The position numbers and the translations under genes were made by a program. From Pseudomonas baetica (GTDB lineage: Bacteria > Pseudomonadota > Gammaproteobacteria > Pseudomonadales > Pseudomonadaceae), in assembly GCF_019733355.1 (NCBI RefSeq), contig NZ_JAIHLQ010000023.1:1-64000 (forward strand): 64,000 nucleotides of DNA, read 5' to 3'. The notes beneath the pieces were generated by a model. It was not told the DNA's origin. It searched no databases and saw nothing but the letters and a program-made list of their open reading frames with translations. This document shows, piece after piece, positions 34,697 through 43,636 of this stretch. Positions within the stretch are counted from its first letter, which is position 1, and each line of letters begins with the position of its first letter.

Positions 34697-35611
34697 ATGC
34701 TGATCGACGAAGAGTTGACCCTGAAAAAACTCGAGGTGTTCCTCGCTTTCATGCGCACCGGCAATCTGGCCCGCGCCGCTGCCGAGTTGCAGACCAGTAA
34801 CGTCAGCGTGCATCGCGCCATTCATTCACTGGAAAGCGCCCTGCGCTGCCCGCTGTTCAAACACGAAGGACGCAACCTGACGCCGCTGGAAAGCGCCTAT
34901 GTGCTGGAAGAGCGCGCGCAGAAGCTGATCCAGGACGTGGTCGAAAGCGTGCGCCTGACCCGCGAGGCGGCCGGGTTCTCCGCTGAACGCTTCAAGCTCG
35001 GCTCGCTGTATTCGCTGACGGTCAAGACCGTGCCGCAACTGATCATGGGCCTGAAGATCCGCCGCAGCGAACTCAACATCGATTTGATTCTGGGTTCGAA
35101 CATTGACCTGCTCTACAAGCTGAAAAACATGGAAGTCGACGCGATTCTGGTGTCACTGGACGACAGCATCAACGACCCGGACTGCGAGCAGATTGCGCTG
35201 TTCTGCGATGACATTTTCCTCGCCACGCCAGCCGATTCAAGGTTCGCCCAGCGCAGCGAAGTGGATCTGGCCGAGGTGCGTGATGAAACCTTCATCACCT
35301 TGACCCAGGGTTTTGCCACGCATCAGGACGGCAATCGGGTGTTCAAACAGGCAGGCTTCGAGCCGAAGGTGGCGATGCAGGTGAACGACATCTTCACCCT
35401 GCTAAGCATGGTCAGTTCCGGGGTGGGTTATGCGTTGCTGCCAGGAAGGATTGCGGCGGTGTATGAGAACCGGGTGAAGCTGATTCCGTTGCAGGAGAAG
35501 TACCGGTTGCAGCAGCACATTGGCGTGGTGTTTTTGAAGGCCAAGGAGCGCGATCCGAATCTGCTGGCGTTGTTGGCGGAGTGTCGAATGTATGCCAATC
35601 GGCAGGTCTGA
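34697..35611 (+). CDS. mdcR: LysR-family regulator of malonate utilisation
   Basis: A 304-residue LysR protein with winged helix at ~9-65 (LKKLEVFLAFMRTGNLARAAAELQTSNVSVHRAIHSLESALRCPLF) and effector domain from ~95. The recognition helix SNVSVHRAIHSLE is distinctive for MdcR, the malonate-responsive activator of mdc operons. The ATG at 34697 is preferred to one 45 bases upstream. It points toward the end of the mdc operon, so gene and operon converge rather than share a promoter region. Confidence 0.88.
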   Translation: MLIDEELTLKKLEVFLAFMRTGNLARAAAELQTSNVSVHRAIHSLESALRCPLFKHEGRNLTPLESAYVLEERAQKLIQDVVESVRLTREAAGFSAERFKLGSLYSLTVKTVPQLIMGLKIRRSELNIDLILGSNIDLLYKLKNMEVDAILVSLDDSINDPDCEQIALFCDDIFLATPADSRFAQRSEVDLAEVRDETFITLTQGFATHQDGNRVFKQAGFEPKVAMQVNDIFTLLSMVSSGVGYALLPGRIAAVYENRVKLIPLQEKYRLQQHIGVVFLKAKERDPNLLALLAECRMYANRQV

Positions 35612-35620
35612 AACCGAGTC

Positions 35621-35700
35621 GCGTCCTTCGCGAGCAAGCCCGCTCCCACAGGAAAACGCATTCCACATGTGGGAGCGGGCTTGCTCGCGAAGGCGTCAGG
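35621..35700. repeat. Inverted REP pair between mdcR and mdcM
   Basis: CGCGAGCAAGCCCGCTCCCA (within 35621-35650) faces GGGAGCGGGCTTGCTCGCGA (within 35668-35700). It occupies the convergent gap. Confidence 0.88.
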
Positions 35701-35716
35701 CCCGACAGCAGGTGAC

Positions 35717-36481
35717 TTAACCCATCAACCCACGCATCGCCAGGAACAACACCGAAGGCCCAAGCAAACACCCCAGCGCGGTATAGAACGCGGCGGTGAG
35801 GCAGCCATAAGGCACCAGCTTCGGATCCGTCGCCGCCAAGCCGCCGGCCACACCGCTGGACGTGCCCATCAACCCGCCGAAGATCACCGCACTGCGCGGA
35901 TTGTTCAGGCCGATCATCGGCGCCACGAACGGCGTCATCACCATCACCAGAATCGCCTTGATCAGCCCCGCCGCAATCGACAGCGCCATGACTTCGGAAG
36001 TAGCGCCAATGGCGGCACCAGTCACCGGACCGACGATGTAAGTCACCGCCCCTGCGCCAATGGTGGTCAGGCTCACGGCATCGGTGTAACCGAACGCCAT
36101 CGCCACACCGACGCCTGCGATGAAGGACGTGCCAACGCCGACAAACAGCGCCAGCACCCCAACAAATCCGGCACGTTTGAGTTCATCGACACTCACGCCG
36201 AACGCTGTGGCGACGATTGCGAAATCACGCAGCATCGCCCCGCCGAGCAAGCCGATGCCCGAGAGCATCGGAATATCCACCACGCCTTTCTGGCCCCCGG
36301 TCACCGCACCGCCGATATACGACAGCAAGAGCCCGAGCAAAATGGCGATGGCCGAACCGTGCAAGCGGCCCTTGGTGAAGGTGTTGGACATCCAGTAGGA
36401 CACCCACATGGTCAGGCCAACAATCAAGAACCCGCTGATCAGACCGTAACCGGTGATGACTTTCATCAATGATTCGTACAT
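35717..36481 (-). CDS. mdcM: Malonate transporter subunit MdcM/MadM
   Basis: A 254-residue integral membrane protein with about eight hydrophobic helices and glycine-rich loops (GVGVAMAFGYTDAVSLTTIGAGAVTYIVGPVTGAAIGA). It matches MadM, the large subunit of the two-component malonate:sodium symporter. It follows mdcL by five bases at the end of the malonate decarboxylase operon, so the pair imports the substrate. Confidence 0.9.
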   Translation of the reverse strand: MYESLMKVITGYGLISGFLIVGLTMWVSYWMSNTFTKGRLHGSAIAILLGLLLSYIGGAVTGGQKGVVDIPMLSGIGLLGGAMLRDFAIVATAFGVSVDELKRAGFVGVLALFVGVGTSFIAGVGVAMAFGYTDAVSLTTIGAGAVTYIVGPVTGAAIGATSEVMALSIAAGLIKAILVMVMTPFVAPMIGLNNPRSAVIFGGLMGTSSGVAGGLAATDPKLVPYGCLTAAFYTALGCLLGPSVLFLAMRGLMG

Positions 36482-36486
36482 GGCGC

Positions 36487-36879
36487 TTACCCCACAGTCT
36501 TAGGTGGAATGACGGCGGCCGGTTCCTTGTTACCAAGGCGTACCAGCACGGGCACCATCGCAAAGGCAATCACCACGGCCAGCGTCCCCGCCAGAATCGC
36601 CATCGGCCCGCCCTTCAGCGCGCCATAAACATTTTGCTGCGCCGCCATCGCAACCACGATCGGAATGTAGATCGCGCTCCAGAACTCCACGCCCTGCTCG
36701 GTCTTGCCCTTGAACCAACCGGATTTGTTGAGATAACTGCCCAGACCGATCAACAGCAGCATCGCAATACCGACGCCGCCGACGTTGGCCGGCACGCCGA
36801 TCAACTTGCCAAGCATTTCACCGATCCAGATACCCGCCAGGGTACAAAAGGCCAGAAACGCCACACCGTAAATAATCAT
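36487..36879 (-). CDS. mdcL: Malonate transporter subunit MdcL/MadL
   Basis: A 130-residue membrane protein with four hydrophobic helices, the small MadL subunit of the malonate transporter. MIIYGVAFLAFCTLAGIWIGEMLGKLIGVPANVGGVGIAML is the family start. The ATG at 36879 is preferred over a TTG five codons upstream. It acts with the adjacent mdcM product. Confidence 0.9.
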   Translation of the reverse strand: MIIYGVAFLAFCTLAGIWIGEMLGKLIGVPANVGGVGIAMLLLIGLGSYLNKSGWFKGKTEQGVEFWSAIYIPIVVAMAAQQNVYGALKGGPMAILAGTLAVVIAFAMVPVLVRLGNKEPAAVIPPKTVG

Positions 36880-36944
36880 TGTTGTAGTCCTCAAATTGCA
36901 TCGTCGAATGTTGTTTTTGTTGTTCGAAGCTTGAGTCGGCGGTC

Positions 36945-37865
36945 TTAGAGTTGGCGGCTTCCCTCCTCACGCAACAGCGCCTGCAAGGTGTCCAGGCGAG
37001 CACTGTCAAACGCCGTGACGGTGCCCTGCTCAAACACCCGGCGCGCCAGCCCGGTCAACACCGCAGCGGGCGGCAGTTCGATCTGTAAACGCACGCCGCG
37101 CTCATAAGCGCTTTGCACGGTGCCACGCCAATCCACCACGCGGCACATGTTGAACGCGAGGTCGTCACGCAAGGCTTGGATCTTGATCACCGGCCGAGCA
37201 CGACTGCCGCTCAGGTAGGCGATCTTCGGGGTGTGCATCTCTACCTTGGCGAAAGCTTCGGCGAGGGTTTGCGCAGGCGTATCCAGCAACGGACAGTGCG
37301 ACGGCACGCTCACCGCCAACCGTTTCGCCAGTCCTGCGCCACGGCTGCGCGCCAATTCAGCGACCGCGTGCATCGCCTCATCACTGCCGGCAATGACCAC
37401 CTGGTTATCGGCATTGATGTTGGCCAGATAAACCGGCGACTCCTCGCCGTGAACCTGCGCCAGCAACGTTTCGACTGTGGATAATTGCAGACCGATGATC
37501 GCGGTCATGCCAAAGCCCTGTGGATAAGCTTGCTGCATCAACTCACCGCGCAGGCTGACCAGATGCAGGGCATCGCTGAAGCTCAAAGCCCCGGCCACCA
37601 CGGCTGCCGGGTAAGCACCGATGGACAGACCGGCGACGTAATCGGCCGTGAGGCCTTCGCGCAACAACTGCCGCGACGCCGCGACCCCGGCGACCAGCAG
37701 GCACAGTTGAACCGCCCTTGTGCTGCGCAACGCGTCGGCAGAATCGAGCAACAACACATCCTCACCGAGTACATCGCTGGCCTCGGCCAGCGTCTCCCCA
37801 GGCAAACGCTGGAGCATGCCCGGTTGTTGCGCGCCCTGGCCGGGGAACACCAGCAGACTGCTCAC
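36945..37865 (-). CDS. mdcH: Malonate decarboxylase epsilon subunit (malonyl-CoA:ACP transacylase-like)
   Basis: Loads malonyl groups onto the prosthetic group of the acyl carrier subunit MdcC. The ~306-residue protein has the malonyl-transacylase fold: LLVFPGQGAQQPGM at the start, the nucleophile serine in AGLSIGAYPAAVVAG, and VSVPSHCPLLD with the catalytic histidine. The start is taken as GTG at 37865, which overlaps the mdcG stop by four bases; an in-frame ATG at 37889 would add eight residues. Confidence 0.9.
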   Translation of the reverse strand: MSSLLVFPGQGAQQPGMLQRLPGETLAEASDVLGEDVLLLDSADALRSTRAVQLCLLVAGVAASRQLLREGLTADYVAGLSIGAYPAAVVAGALSFSDALHLVSLRGELMQQAYPQGFGMTAIIGLQLSTVETLLAQVHGEESPVYLANINADNQVVIAGSDEAMHAVAELARSRGAGLAKRLAVSVPSHCPLLDTPAQTLAEAFAKVEMHTPKIAYLSGSRARPVIKIQALRDDLAFNMCRVVDWRGTVQSAYERGVRLQIELPPAAVLTGLARRVFEQGTVTAFDSARLDTLQALLREEGSRQL

Positions 37866-38479
37866 GCTGCCTGCTCCTGCAGATTCCATGGATCAGAAAC
37901 CAGGCAGGCCTGATGCGCGTTTTTCAGCAGCACATGAGCCGAAGCGCCCGCCCACTCACGCAGGGCCACAGCGCCGAACGGCGTCTGCAATTGCATATCG
38001 ACCCGGCATGAGGATTGATCGAAAAGCGCCACCAGTTTGCGTGCCTGATTACGGGTAATCAGTTGCGGCGTACGCAGGATCAAATCGAGATCGCTGCCCT
38101 CGTGCATCGCGGCAAAGCCGCTGGCCAGTTCAAACCCGGCACTGCCGCTGACACCCCAGACCCAACCGCAATCGTCGAGCATCGGGCGCAATTGCTTGAG
38201 GGCGCGCATGACGGGCAGATCACGCTCACTGTCGACATGACTCAGCGCCTCGGGGCTGACCCGACAGGCCATTGAATCGACCGCCATGAACGCCGCCAAG
38301 CGCTGTTCACGCGATACACCGCGCACACCCACGGCGACAAAACCCTCTACGCTCAAGGCCCGGCGCACCACCACCGGTTGCCCGGCGCTGAGCGACTCGA
38401 TAGCCCAATCCGGCGCATCCGCCGGCAATTGCGCCGGGGTCATGCCCCAGAGCAGATCGTGGGCCAGAGGCGTGTTCAC
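37862..38479 (-). CDS. mdcG: Phosphoribosyl-dephospho-CoA transferase (holo-ACP synthase)
   Basis: Attaches the 2'-(5''-phosphoribosyl)-3'-dephospho-CoA prosthetic group to MdcC, using the precursor from MdcB. The 205-residue product has a nucleotidyltransferase core, MHEGSDLDLILRTPQLI, in which the paired aspartates bind metal. GTG at 38479 is chosen because it overlaps the mdcE stop by four bases and gives the family N-terminus NTPLAHDLLWG; the longer frame runs 37 residues into mdcE. Confidence 0.9.
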   Translation of the reverse strand: MNTPLAHDLLWGMTPAQLPADAPDWAIESLSAGQPVVVRRALSVEGFVAVGVRGVSREQRLAAFMAVDSMACRVSPEALSHVDSERDLPVMRALKQLRPMLDDCGWVWGVSGSAGFELASGFAAMHEGSDLDLILRTPQLITRNQARKLVALFDQSSCRVDMQLQTPFGAVALREWAGASAHVLLKNAHQACLVSDPWNLQEQAA

Positions 38480-39261
38480 CACTGCGCCCTCAACAGTTCC
38501 CGCACGCGGCTGGACGCTGCGCGGTTCTTCGCGCCGAGGCGAGAGCTCAGACCCGTGTTGGAGATATCGCTGATGGCTTGGGTCAGGCACTCAGTGACCC
38601 GCGCCAGATCCTGCGCTGTCGGCTGTTCGATCTGTTGCACCGACAGGGTTTCCCAGAGCAATCCGAGGCTGGCGTAGCTGTCGATGTCATAGGCCATCGG
38701 CGGCACACTGGCGGCCAATGCTTCGAGTTCTTCGACGCTGCGCAAGGTCACTCGCGCCGCCGAGGCTTTGCCCATTGCATGCACCATCACCCCGGGATCA
38801 CGCAGGGCGATCAAACGGTTGGCCTGATAACCATGGGCGAGAAACGCACCGGACATGGCTTTGCCCACCAGCAGTGCAATCACCGGGTGCCCGGCCAAAC
38901 GTGCGCGGGCATAGCTGTCTGCTGCACCGGCCAACGCTTGATGAATGCCGAGGGCTTCCTCGCGACGGCCATAGGCCTGGCTTGGTACATCGACGATGGC
39001 GATCAACGCACGCTTGTGCGTTTGCTCACGGTCGGCGGTGATCGCGTCATCGACAGCCTTGGCCAGACCCCAGCCTTCCAGCAAGCCGACTTCGCCATCG
39101 CGAGCGCGAGGGAAGCGGTTGTCCGGGTCAGCGACCACGGCCAGCAAGCGACCGAGCGCCGTGTCCGCCACCCGCAGTGACGCCGGCAAACCTTCAACGG
39201 TTTTCGCCCCGGCGCACAAGGCGTTGAACCAGTTCAAACCGCGCAATGAATAACCACTCAT
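38476..39261 (-). CDS. mdcE: Malonate decarboxylase gamma subunit
   Basis: The 261-residue MdcE forms with MdcD the biotin-independent carboxy-lyase that decarboxylates malonyl-S-ACP to acetyl-S-ACP. It is a crotonase/carboxyltransferase-fold protein: RALIAIVDVPSQAYGRREEALG and GHPVIALLVGKAMSGAFLAHGYQANRLIAL carry the oxyanion-hole glycines. Its ATG overlaps the mdcD stop as ATGA. Confidence 0.93.
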   Translation of the reverse strand: MSGYSLRGLNWFNALCAGAKTVEGLPASLRVADTALGRLLAVVADPDNRFPRARDGEVGLLEGWGLAKAVDDAITADREQTHKRALIAIVDVPSQAYGRREEALGIHQALAGAADSYARARLAGHPVIALLVGKAMSGAFLAHGYQANRLIALRDPGVMVHAMGKASAARVTLRSVEELEALAASVPPMAYDIDSYASLGLLWETLSVQQIEQPTAQDLARVTECLTQAISDISNTGLSSRLGAKNRAASSRVRELLRAQW

Positions 39262-40109
39262 GAGCGCTCTCCTTGATACAGATCGCGAACCACCGAAGGC
39301 TCGATTTGCGTGTCAGTGTCCAGGCTGGCCAGACGTTGCAGGAACCACTCGGCCCTTTGGCTGCGCGGTTGCGTCGGCAAGCCTTGCTGCAACAACTCGC
39401 CGACCTGCTGACGAATCTGCGCCACATCATCGCCGACGTAGCGATCCACCAGACCACTGGCAAAGCGTTGCTCGCCCCCGGTCAGGCTCCAGATAAACGG
39501 CCGGTCGCGGGAATCGTATTCTTCGATCCCGGCTTCCTGTTCGATCACTTGCGGGCCGTTCAAACCAAGGCGCGCTTCCTGAGTCACCAGCAAATAGCTG
39601 CACAACGCAGCGGCAATCGACATGCCGCCAAAGCAACCAACGCTGCCCGCCACCACACCCACCACCGGTTGGTATTGCTGCAAATCGACAATCGCCGCAT
39701 GGATGTCGGCAATCGCCGCCAAGCCGAGATTGGCTTCCTGCAAGCGCACGCCGCCGGTTTCCAGCAGCAGGATGGCGCGAGTCGGGAGGCCTTTGCGGTT
39801 GTCTTCGGCGGCCATTTCCAGCGCGCCAGCGATCTTTGCCCCGCCGACTTCGCCAAGGCTGCCGCCCTGGAAAGCGCCTTCGATGGCGGCAATCACCACC
39901 GGCAAACCGTCGAGGTTGCCCTTGGCGATCACCACGCCGTCGTCGGCCTGCGGCACGACACCTTGGCGTTCGAGCCACGGCGACATGACGCGTTGAAACG
40001 GGTCGAGCAATTCGCGAAAGGTGCCGGCGTCGAGCAAGGCTTTCGCCCGTTGCCGCGCGCCGAGTTCGACGAAGCTGTGTTTGTTGAGAAGCGCTGCGCT
40101 GTCAGTCAT
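39258..40109 (-). CDS. mdcD: Malonate decarboxylase beta subunit
   Basis: The 283-residue partner of MdcE in the decarboxylase core. It has the acetyl-CoA carboxylase-beta-like crotonase fold: ILLLETGGVRLQEANLGLAAIADIHAAIVDL and VVAGSVGCFGGMSIAAALCSYLLVT. The ATG at 40109 overlaps the end of mdcC by eight bases and starts MTDSAALLNKHSFVELGARQR, the family N-terminus; the longer open frame reads through mdcC. Confidence 0.93.
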   Translation of the reverse strand: MTDSAALLNKHSFVELGARQRAKALLDAGTFRELLDPFQRVMSPWLERQGVVPQADDGVVIAKGNLDGLPVVIAAIEGAFQGGSLGEVGGAKIAGALEMAAEDNRKGLPTRAILLLETGGVRLQEANLGLAAIADIHAAIVDLQQYQPVVGVVAGSVGCFGGMSIAAALCSYLLVTQEARLGLNGPQVIEQEAGIEEYDSRDRPFIWSLTGGEQRFASGLVDRYVGDDVAQIRQQVGELLQQGLPTQPRSQRAEWFLQRLASLDTDTQIEPSVVRDLYQGERS

Positions 40110-40401
40110 GGCCGATCTCCTCGAAACCTTGTTCCAGACGCAAGCGCACCACACCCGGTGTTGCGCCGAAATCGTGGATATCGATGGCCATGGCTGGCGG
40201 CGTGGTGCCGTCGAACATGCGCGCAAACAGGTGCTGCCAGCGCAGCTGTGCGCCGTTGACCGACGTCTGCACATTGATCGTCAGCTTGCCGGCCAACCCC
40301 GGTTCGATCAGCACTTCCAGATCACCCGAGCCGACACAACCGACCAGCGCACGCCCGCGTGGCGGCTGCCCGGCGGGGAATTCAAACGATAGGGTTTCCA
40401 T
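40102..40401 (-). CDS. mdcC: Malonate decarboxylase acyl carrier protein (delta subunit)
   Basis: A 99-residue acyl carrier protein that carries malonyl and acetyl groups on a phosphoribosyl-dephospho-CoA arm. Ser25 in VGCVGSGDLEV is at the known attachment position of the family. The sequence METLSFEFPAGQPPRGRALV is the typical start. Its ATG overlaps the mdcB stop by one base. Confidence 0.93.
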   Translation of the reverse strand: METLSFEFPAGQPPRGRALVGCVGSGDLEVLIEPGLAGKLTINVQTSVNGAQLRWQHLFARMFDGTTPPAMAIDIHDFGATPGVVRLRLEQGFEEIGHD

Positions 40402-41273
40402 CAAAACGCTCCCTGAAAGATGCCGTCGTGCTCGATACGGTCGAGCAACAGCGTGGCGGCGAGCAAGTCGGCGGCGCCACCGGGCGAGGCATTCAATGCG
40501 ATGAGTTGTTGATCCAGTTCGTGCAGGCAACGGCGACCGTTGAGGCTAGCGCTGCCTCCGGCGTCGAGCACCGCTTGCGCACCCTGTTGCATGGTTTGCA
40601 GGCCTTGTTCTCCGGCGCGATAGAGCACGCAGGTGTCGGCCAGGTCCGTCATGATCGCGAGCAAGGCGTCGAGTCGGGCGTTCTGTTCGCCGTGGCCATT
40701 GGCGCGGCTTTTTTTCAGTTGCGGCAGGCCACGTTGCAGCACGGACGGGAAGCCGAGTTGCGCTTCCTCGCGGGCACCGCGGGCGCCATAGCGCAGGGCG
40801 ACTTGGGCACCGTGGCTCAGAGGGCGCGGTGCGTAACGATCTTCGAGCAATGCCAGGCGCGCCGCACGCAAAGTAACGGCGCCGGCGCCCGTGGATTTCG
40901 CTTCCAGCGCGGCGGCCGTGACCAACAGGCCCAAGGCCCAGATCGCGCCGCGATGGGTGTTCACGCCGTCGGTGGTGGCGAGCATGGCTTGCTCGCCTTC
41001 ACGGCCGATGCGGCCAATGCTTTCACGCAACGTCGGATTGATCTCGCCGATTTCAATGGCGACCTCAGCCATCTCCTTGAACGCCGGCCACAACGACAGT
41101 GCCGACGCGTGCATCAGGCCCAAGTGAAGATCGGTGTGTGCGCCATTGCCACGACGATCGACCAGCGCCGGTTTCGGCGACAGATCGGCTTCGTCGATCA
41201 GCGCATCCACCGCCAGATCCGCCAGGTGCTCGGCCAGAGAAAGCGGTTTCGCTTGCAGGTTGAGTGCGTGCAT
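40401..41273 (-). CDS. mdcB: Triphosphoribosyl-dephospho-CoA synthase
   Basis: Makes the CoA-derived precursor of the MdcC prosthetic group from ATP and dephospho-CoA. The ~290-residue protein is all-helical and related to CitG: VDEADLSPKPALVDRRGNGAHTDLHLGLMHASA contains the family motif KPGLVD-like stretch and histidine. ATG at 41273 overlaps the mdcA TAA by one base (TAATG). Confidence 0.92.
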   Translation of the reverse strand: MHALNLQAKPLSLAEHLADLAVDALIDEADLSPKPALVDRRGNGAHTDLHLGLMHASALSLWPAFKEMAEVAIEIGEINPTLRESIGRIGREGEQAMLATTDGVNTHRGAIWALGLLVTAAALEAKSTGAGAVTLRAARLALLEDRYAPRPLSHGAQVALRYGARGAREEAQLGFPSVLQRGLPQLKKSRANGHGEQNARLDALLAIMTDLADTCVLYRAGEQGLQTMQQGAQAVLDAGGSASLNGRRCLHELDQQLIALNASPGGAADLLAATLLLDRIEHDGIFQGAF

Positions 41274-42943
41274 TACCAGCTCCTGAACTTGGCGGGCGGG
41301 TTGTAGAGGCCGCCGGACCACTCGACCAGATCGGCCACACTTTTCGCCGCGAGCAATTCGCGGGTGGCGTCAGTGCGGCGGATGCCGAGGTCTTCGGGCA
41401 AGGCGATCAGGCCTTCGCGGCGCATGCGTTCGGTGTCTTTCGGGTTGTGGCGCAGACCGATGGCGGTGACGCCGGCGACGGCGGCGATCATTGCTTGGCG
41501 TTCTTCCAGCGAACGCGCCTTGTACAGGTAGGCGATGCCTTCCTCCGTCAGCAAGTGGGTGACGTCGTCGCCGTAGATCATGATCGGCGCCAGCGGCATG
41601 CCGCTTTTCTTCGCCACTTCCACCGCGTCGAGGGTTTCGACGAAGGTCGGTTTGCCGCCCTCCTGGAAGGTCTCGACCATTTGCACCACAAGTTTTTTGC
41701 CGCGTTCGAGCATCGGTTGCTGCGAATCGTCGTGACGCATGTCCAGCCACGCTGGGGTGCCGTGACGGCGACCACGCGGGTCGTGGCCCATGTTCGGCGC
41801 ACCGCCGAAACCGGCGAGGCGACCACGGGTCACTGTCGAAGAATGACCATCGCCATCGACCTGCAATGTCGCGCCGATAAACAGATCCACCGCGTACTGC
41901 CCGGCCAGTTGGCAGAACATCCGGTTGGAACGCAGCGAGCCGTCGCGGCCGGTGAAAAACACGTCTGGTCGCGCGGCGATGTAGTTTTCCATGCCCAGTT
42001 CGGTGCCGAAGCAATGCACGCTTTCGACCCAGCCGCTTTCGATCGCCGGGATCAGCGTCGGGTGCGGGTTAAGCGTCCAGTTACGGCAGATCTTGCCTTT
42101 GAGGCCGAGGGATTCGCCGTAGGTCGGCAGGATCAATTCGATGGCGGCGGTGTTGAAACCGATGCCGTGGTTGAGCGACTGCACGTTGTGTTTTTCGTAG
42201 ATCCCACGGATAGCCATCATCGCCATCAACACATGCACAGGCTTGATGTGCCGTGGGTCGCGGGTGAACAGTGGTTCGATGTAGAACGGCTTGTCGGCCA
42301 CCACGACGAAATCGACCCATGAGGCGGGGATGTCCACACGCGGGAGTTCGCTGACGTCGTCGACCAATTGGTTGACCTGGACGATGACGATGCCGTCGCT
42401 GAACGCGGCGGGTTCGATCAACGCTGGAGTGTCTTCGGTGCTGGGGCCGGTGTAGATGTTGCCGGCGCGGTCGGCCATGAACCCGGCCGAGAGCACGACA
42501 TTGGGGATCAGGTCCACCACCAGCCGTGCATAGAGTTCGATGTAGGTGTGAATGGCGCCGATTTCCAGCAGGCCGTCTTCAAGTAGCTGGCTGATGCGCA
42601 GGCTCTGGGTGCCGGCGAAGGAGAAATCGAGCTTGCGGGCGATGCCGCGTTCGAACAGGTCGAGGTGCTCGGAGCGGCCGACGCTGGGCATGATCATGTG
42701 CAGGTCGTGGAGCTTTTGCGGATCAGCCTTGGCCAAGGATCGAGAGAGGAAATCCGCCTGCTTCTGGTTATTGCCCTCCAGCACCACGCGGTCGCCGGGA
42801 TGAATCAGCGCTTGGAGCGCGGCGACGATTTTGTCGGTGGGCAACACCGCACCATCGGCCATCCCGCGCACCTTGTCGAGACGACGCCGCTTTTCATCGC
42901 GCCGCCGCGTCCAGCGCGAGTCGGGGTTTATTGTTGTTGTCAT
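41273..42943 (-). CDS. mdcA: Malonate decarboxylase alpha subunit (acetyl-S-ACP:malonate ACP transferase)
   Basis: Exchanges acetyl for malonyl on MdcC in the first step of malonate decarboxylation. The 556-residue protein is a class of CoA-transferase: GGAPNMGHDPRGRRHGTPAW and FVETLDAVEVAKKSGMPLAP are characteristic of MdcA/citrate lyase alpha-like proteins. The ATG at 42943 has GGAG six bases upstream and is preferred to a GTG two codons earlier. It is the first gene of the mdcABCDEGHLM operon. Confidence 0.95.
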   Translation of the reverse strand: MTTTINPDSRWTRRRDEKRRRLDKVRGMADGAVLPTDKIVAALQALIHPGDRVVLEGNNQKQADFLSRSLAKADPQKLHDLHMIMPSVGRSEHLDLFERGIARKLDFSFAGTQSLRISQLLEDGLLEIGAIHTYIELYARLVVDLIPNVVLSAGFMADRAGNIYTGPSTEDTPALIEPAAFSDGIVIVQVNQLVDDVSELPRVDIPASWVDFVVVADKPFYIEPLFTRDPRHIKPVHVLMAMMAIRGIYEKHNVQSLNHGIGFNTAAIELILPTYGESLGLKGKICRNWTLNPHPTLIPAIESGWVESVHCFGTELGMENYIAARPDVFFTGRDGSLRSNRMFCQLAGQYAVDLFIGATLQVDGDGHSSTVTRGRLAGFGGAPNMGHDPRGRRHGTPAWLDMRHDDSQQPMLERGKKLVVQMVETFQEGGKPTFVETLDAVEVAKKSGMPLAPIMIYGDDVTHLLTEEGIAYLYKARSLEERQAMIAAVAGVTAIGLRHNPKDTERMRREGLIALPEDLGIRRTDATRELLAAKSVADLVEWSGGLYNPPAKFRSW

Positions 42944-43049
42944 GCTCACTCCACGGGTTCGCTGTCGTGGAGCTAAGTTAGGCGTGTGGGATGGGGAGCA
43001 TCAATCAAGCGCAGCGGTGAATCATTACGGTTAGCGTAACGTTCACCGA

Positions 43050-43140
43050 CGCCTTCGCGAGCAAGCCCGCTCCCACAGCTGAGCGCGTTTCTTCAGATGA
43101 AATGCAGGCACCTGTGGGAGCGGGCTTGCTCGCGAAGAGG
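43050..43140. repeat. Inverted REP pair between the mdc and chp operons
   Basis: CGCGAGCAAGCCCGCTCCCA (within 43050-43078) faces GGGAGCGGGCTTGCTCGCGA (within 43112-43140). It lies between mdcA's upstream region and the end of chpC. Confidence 0.88.
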
Positions 43141-43165
43141 TCAGTCAGAGCCCCAAAATGCTCGA

Positions 43166-43636
43166 TCAGTGAGCGAGGCCAGCCCCCACCAACAACTGCT
43201 CCAGCCCCAACAAATCCGGGACCTTTGCCACTTGTTCGCCAACCTGCACCGCTGCCTGCTCCAACGCACACAACGGCACATCGACATAGCTCAACTGGCT
43301 ATCGAGTTTGTAAGACCGAGGAATCCCCTGCACCAGAAGCGCAATGAACTTCAGCTCCGGCAACCCGCCGAGGGCATTGAGAATGACGATCCGTGCCCGT
43401 TCGCCGATGACGATTTTCTGCCCGCACGCCGACTCGAAACTGAGCAACGGAATCTGCCGTTCACGCCAACTCACCCGCCCCAGATACCACGGCGGCGTGT
43501 CCAGATCGAACGCGCTGGCCTGGTAGTCGATCAACTCGGCCACCGCGACGTTGGGCAGAATCAGGTTGCGATCGGCCAGCGGCAGCAGCAGGCCGGTGAG
43601 TTGGCTGTTACGCGCATTGTACCGGCGCTCATGCAT
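43166..43636 (-). CDS. chpC: CheW-like adaptor ChpC
   Basis: A 156-residue CheW-domain protein. LLLPLADRNLILPNVAVAELIDY is the usual first CheW strand, followed by WYLGRVSWRERQIPLLSFESACG and RIVILNALGGLPELKFIALLVQGIPR. CheW proteins bridge receptors and the CheA kinase. The ATG at 43636 overlaps the chpA stop by eight bases, showing translational coupling. In P. aeruginosa chpC lies in the same cluster, but there chpB intervenes. Confidence 0.85.
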   Translation of the reverse strand: MHERRYNARNSQLTGLLLPLADRNLILPNVAVAELIDYQASAFDLDTPPWYLGRVSWRERQIPLLSFESACGQKIVIGERARIVILNALGGLPELKFIALLVQGIPRSYKLDSQLSYVDVPLCALEQAAVQVGEQVAKVPDLLGLEQLLVGAGLAH

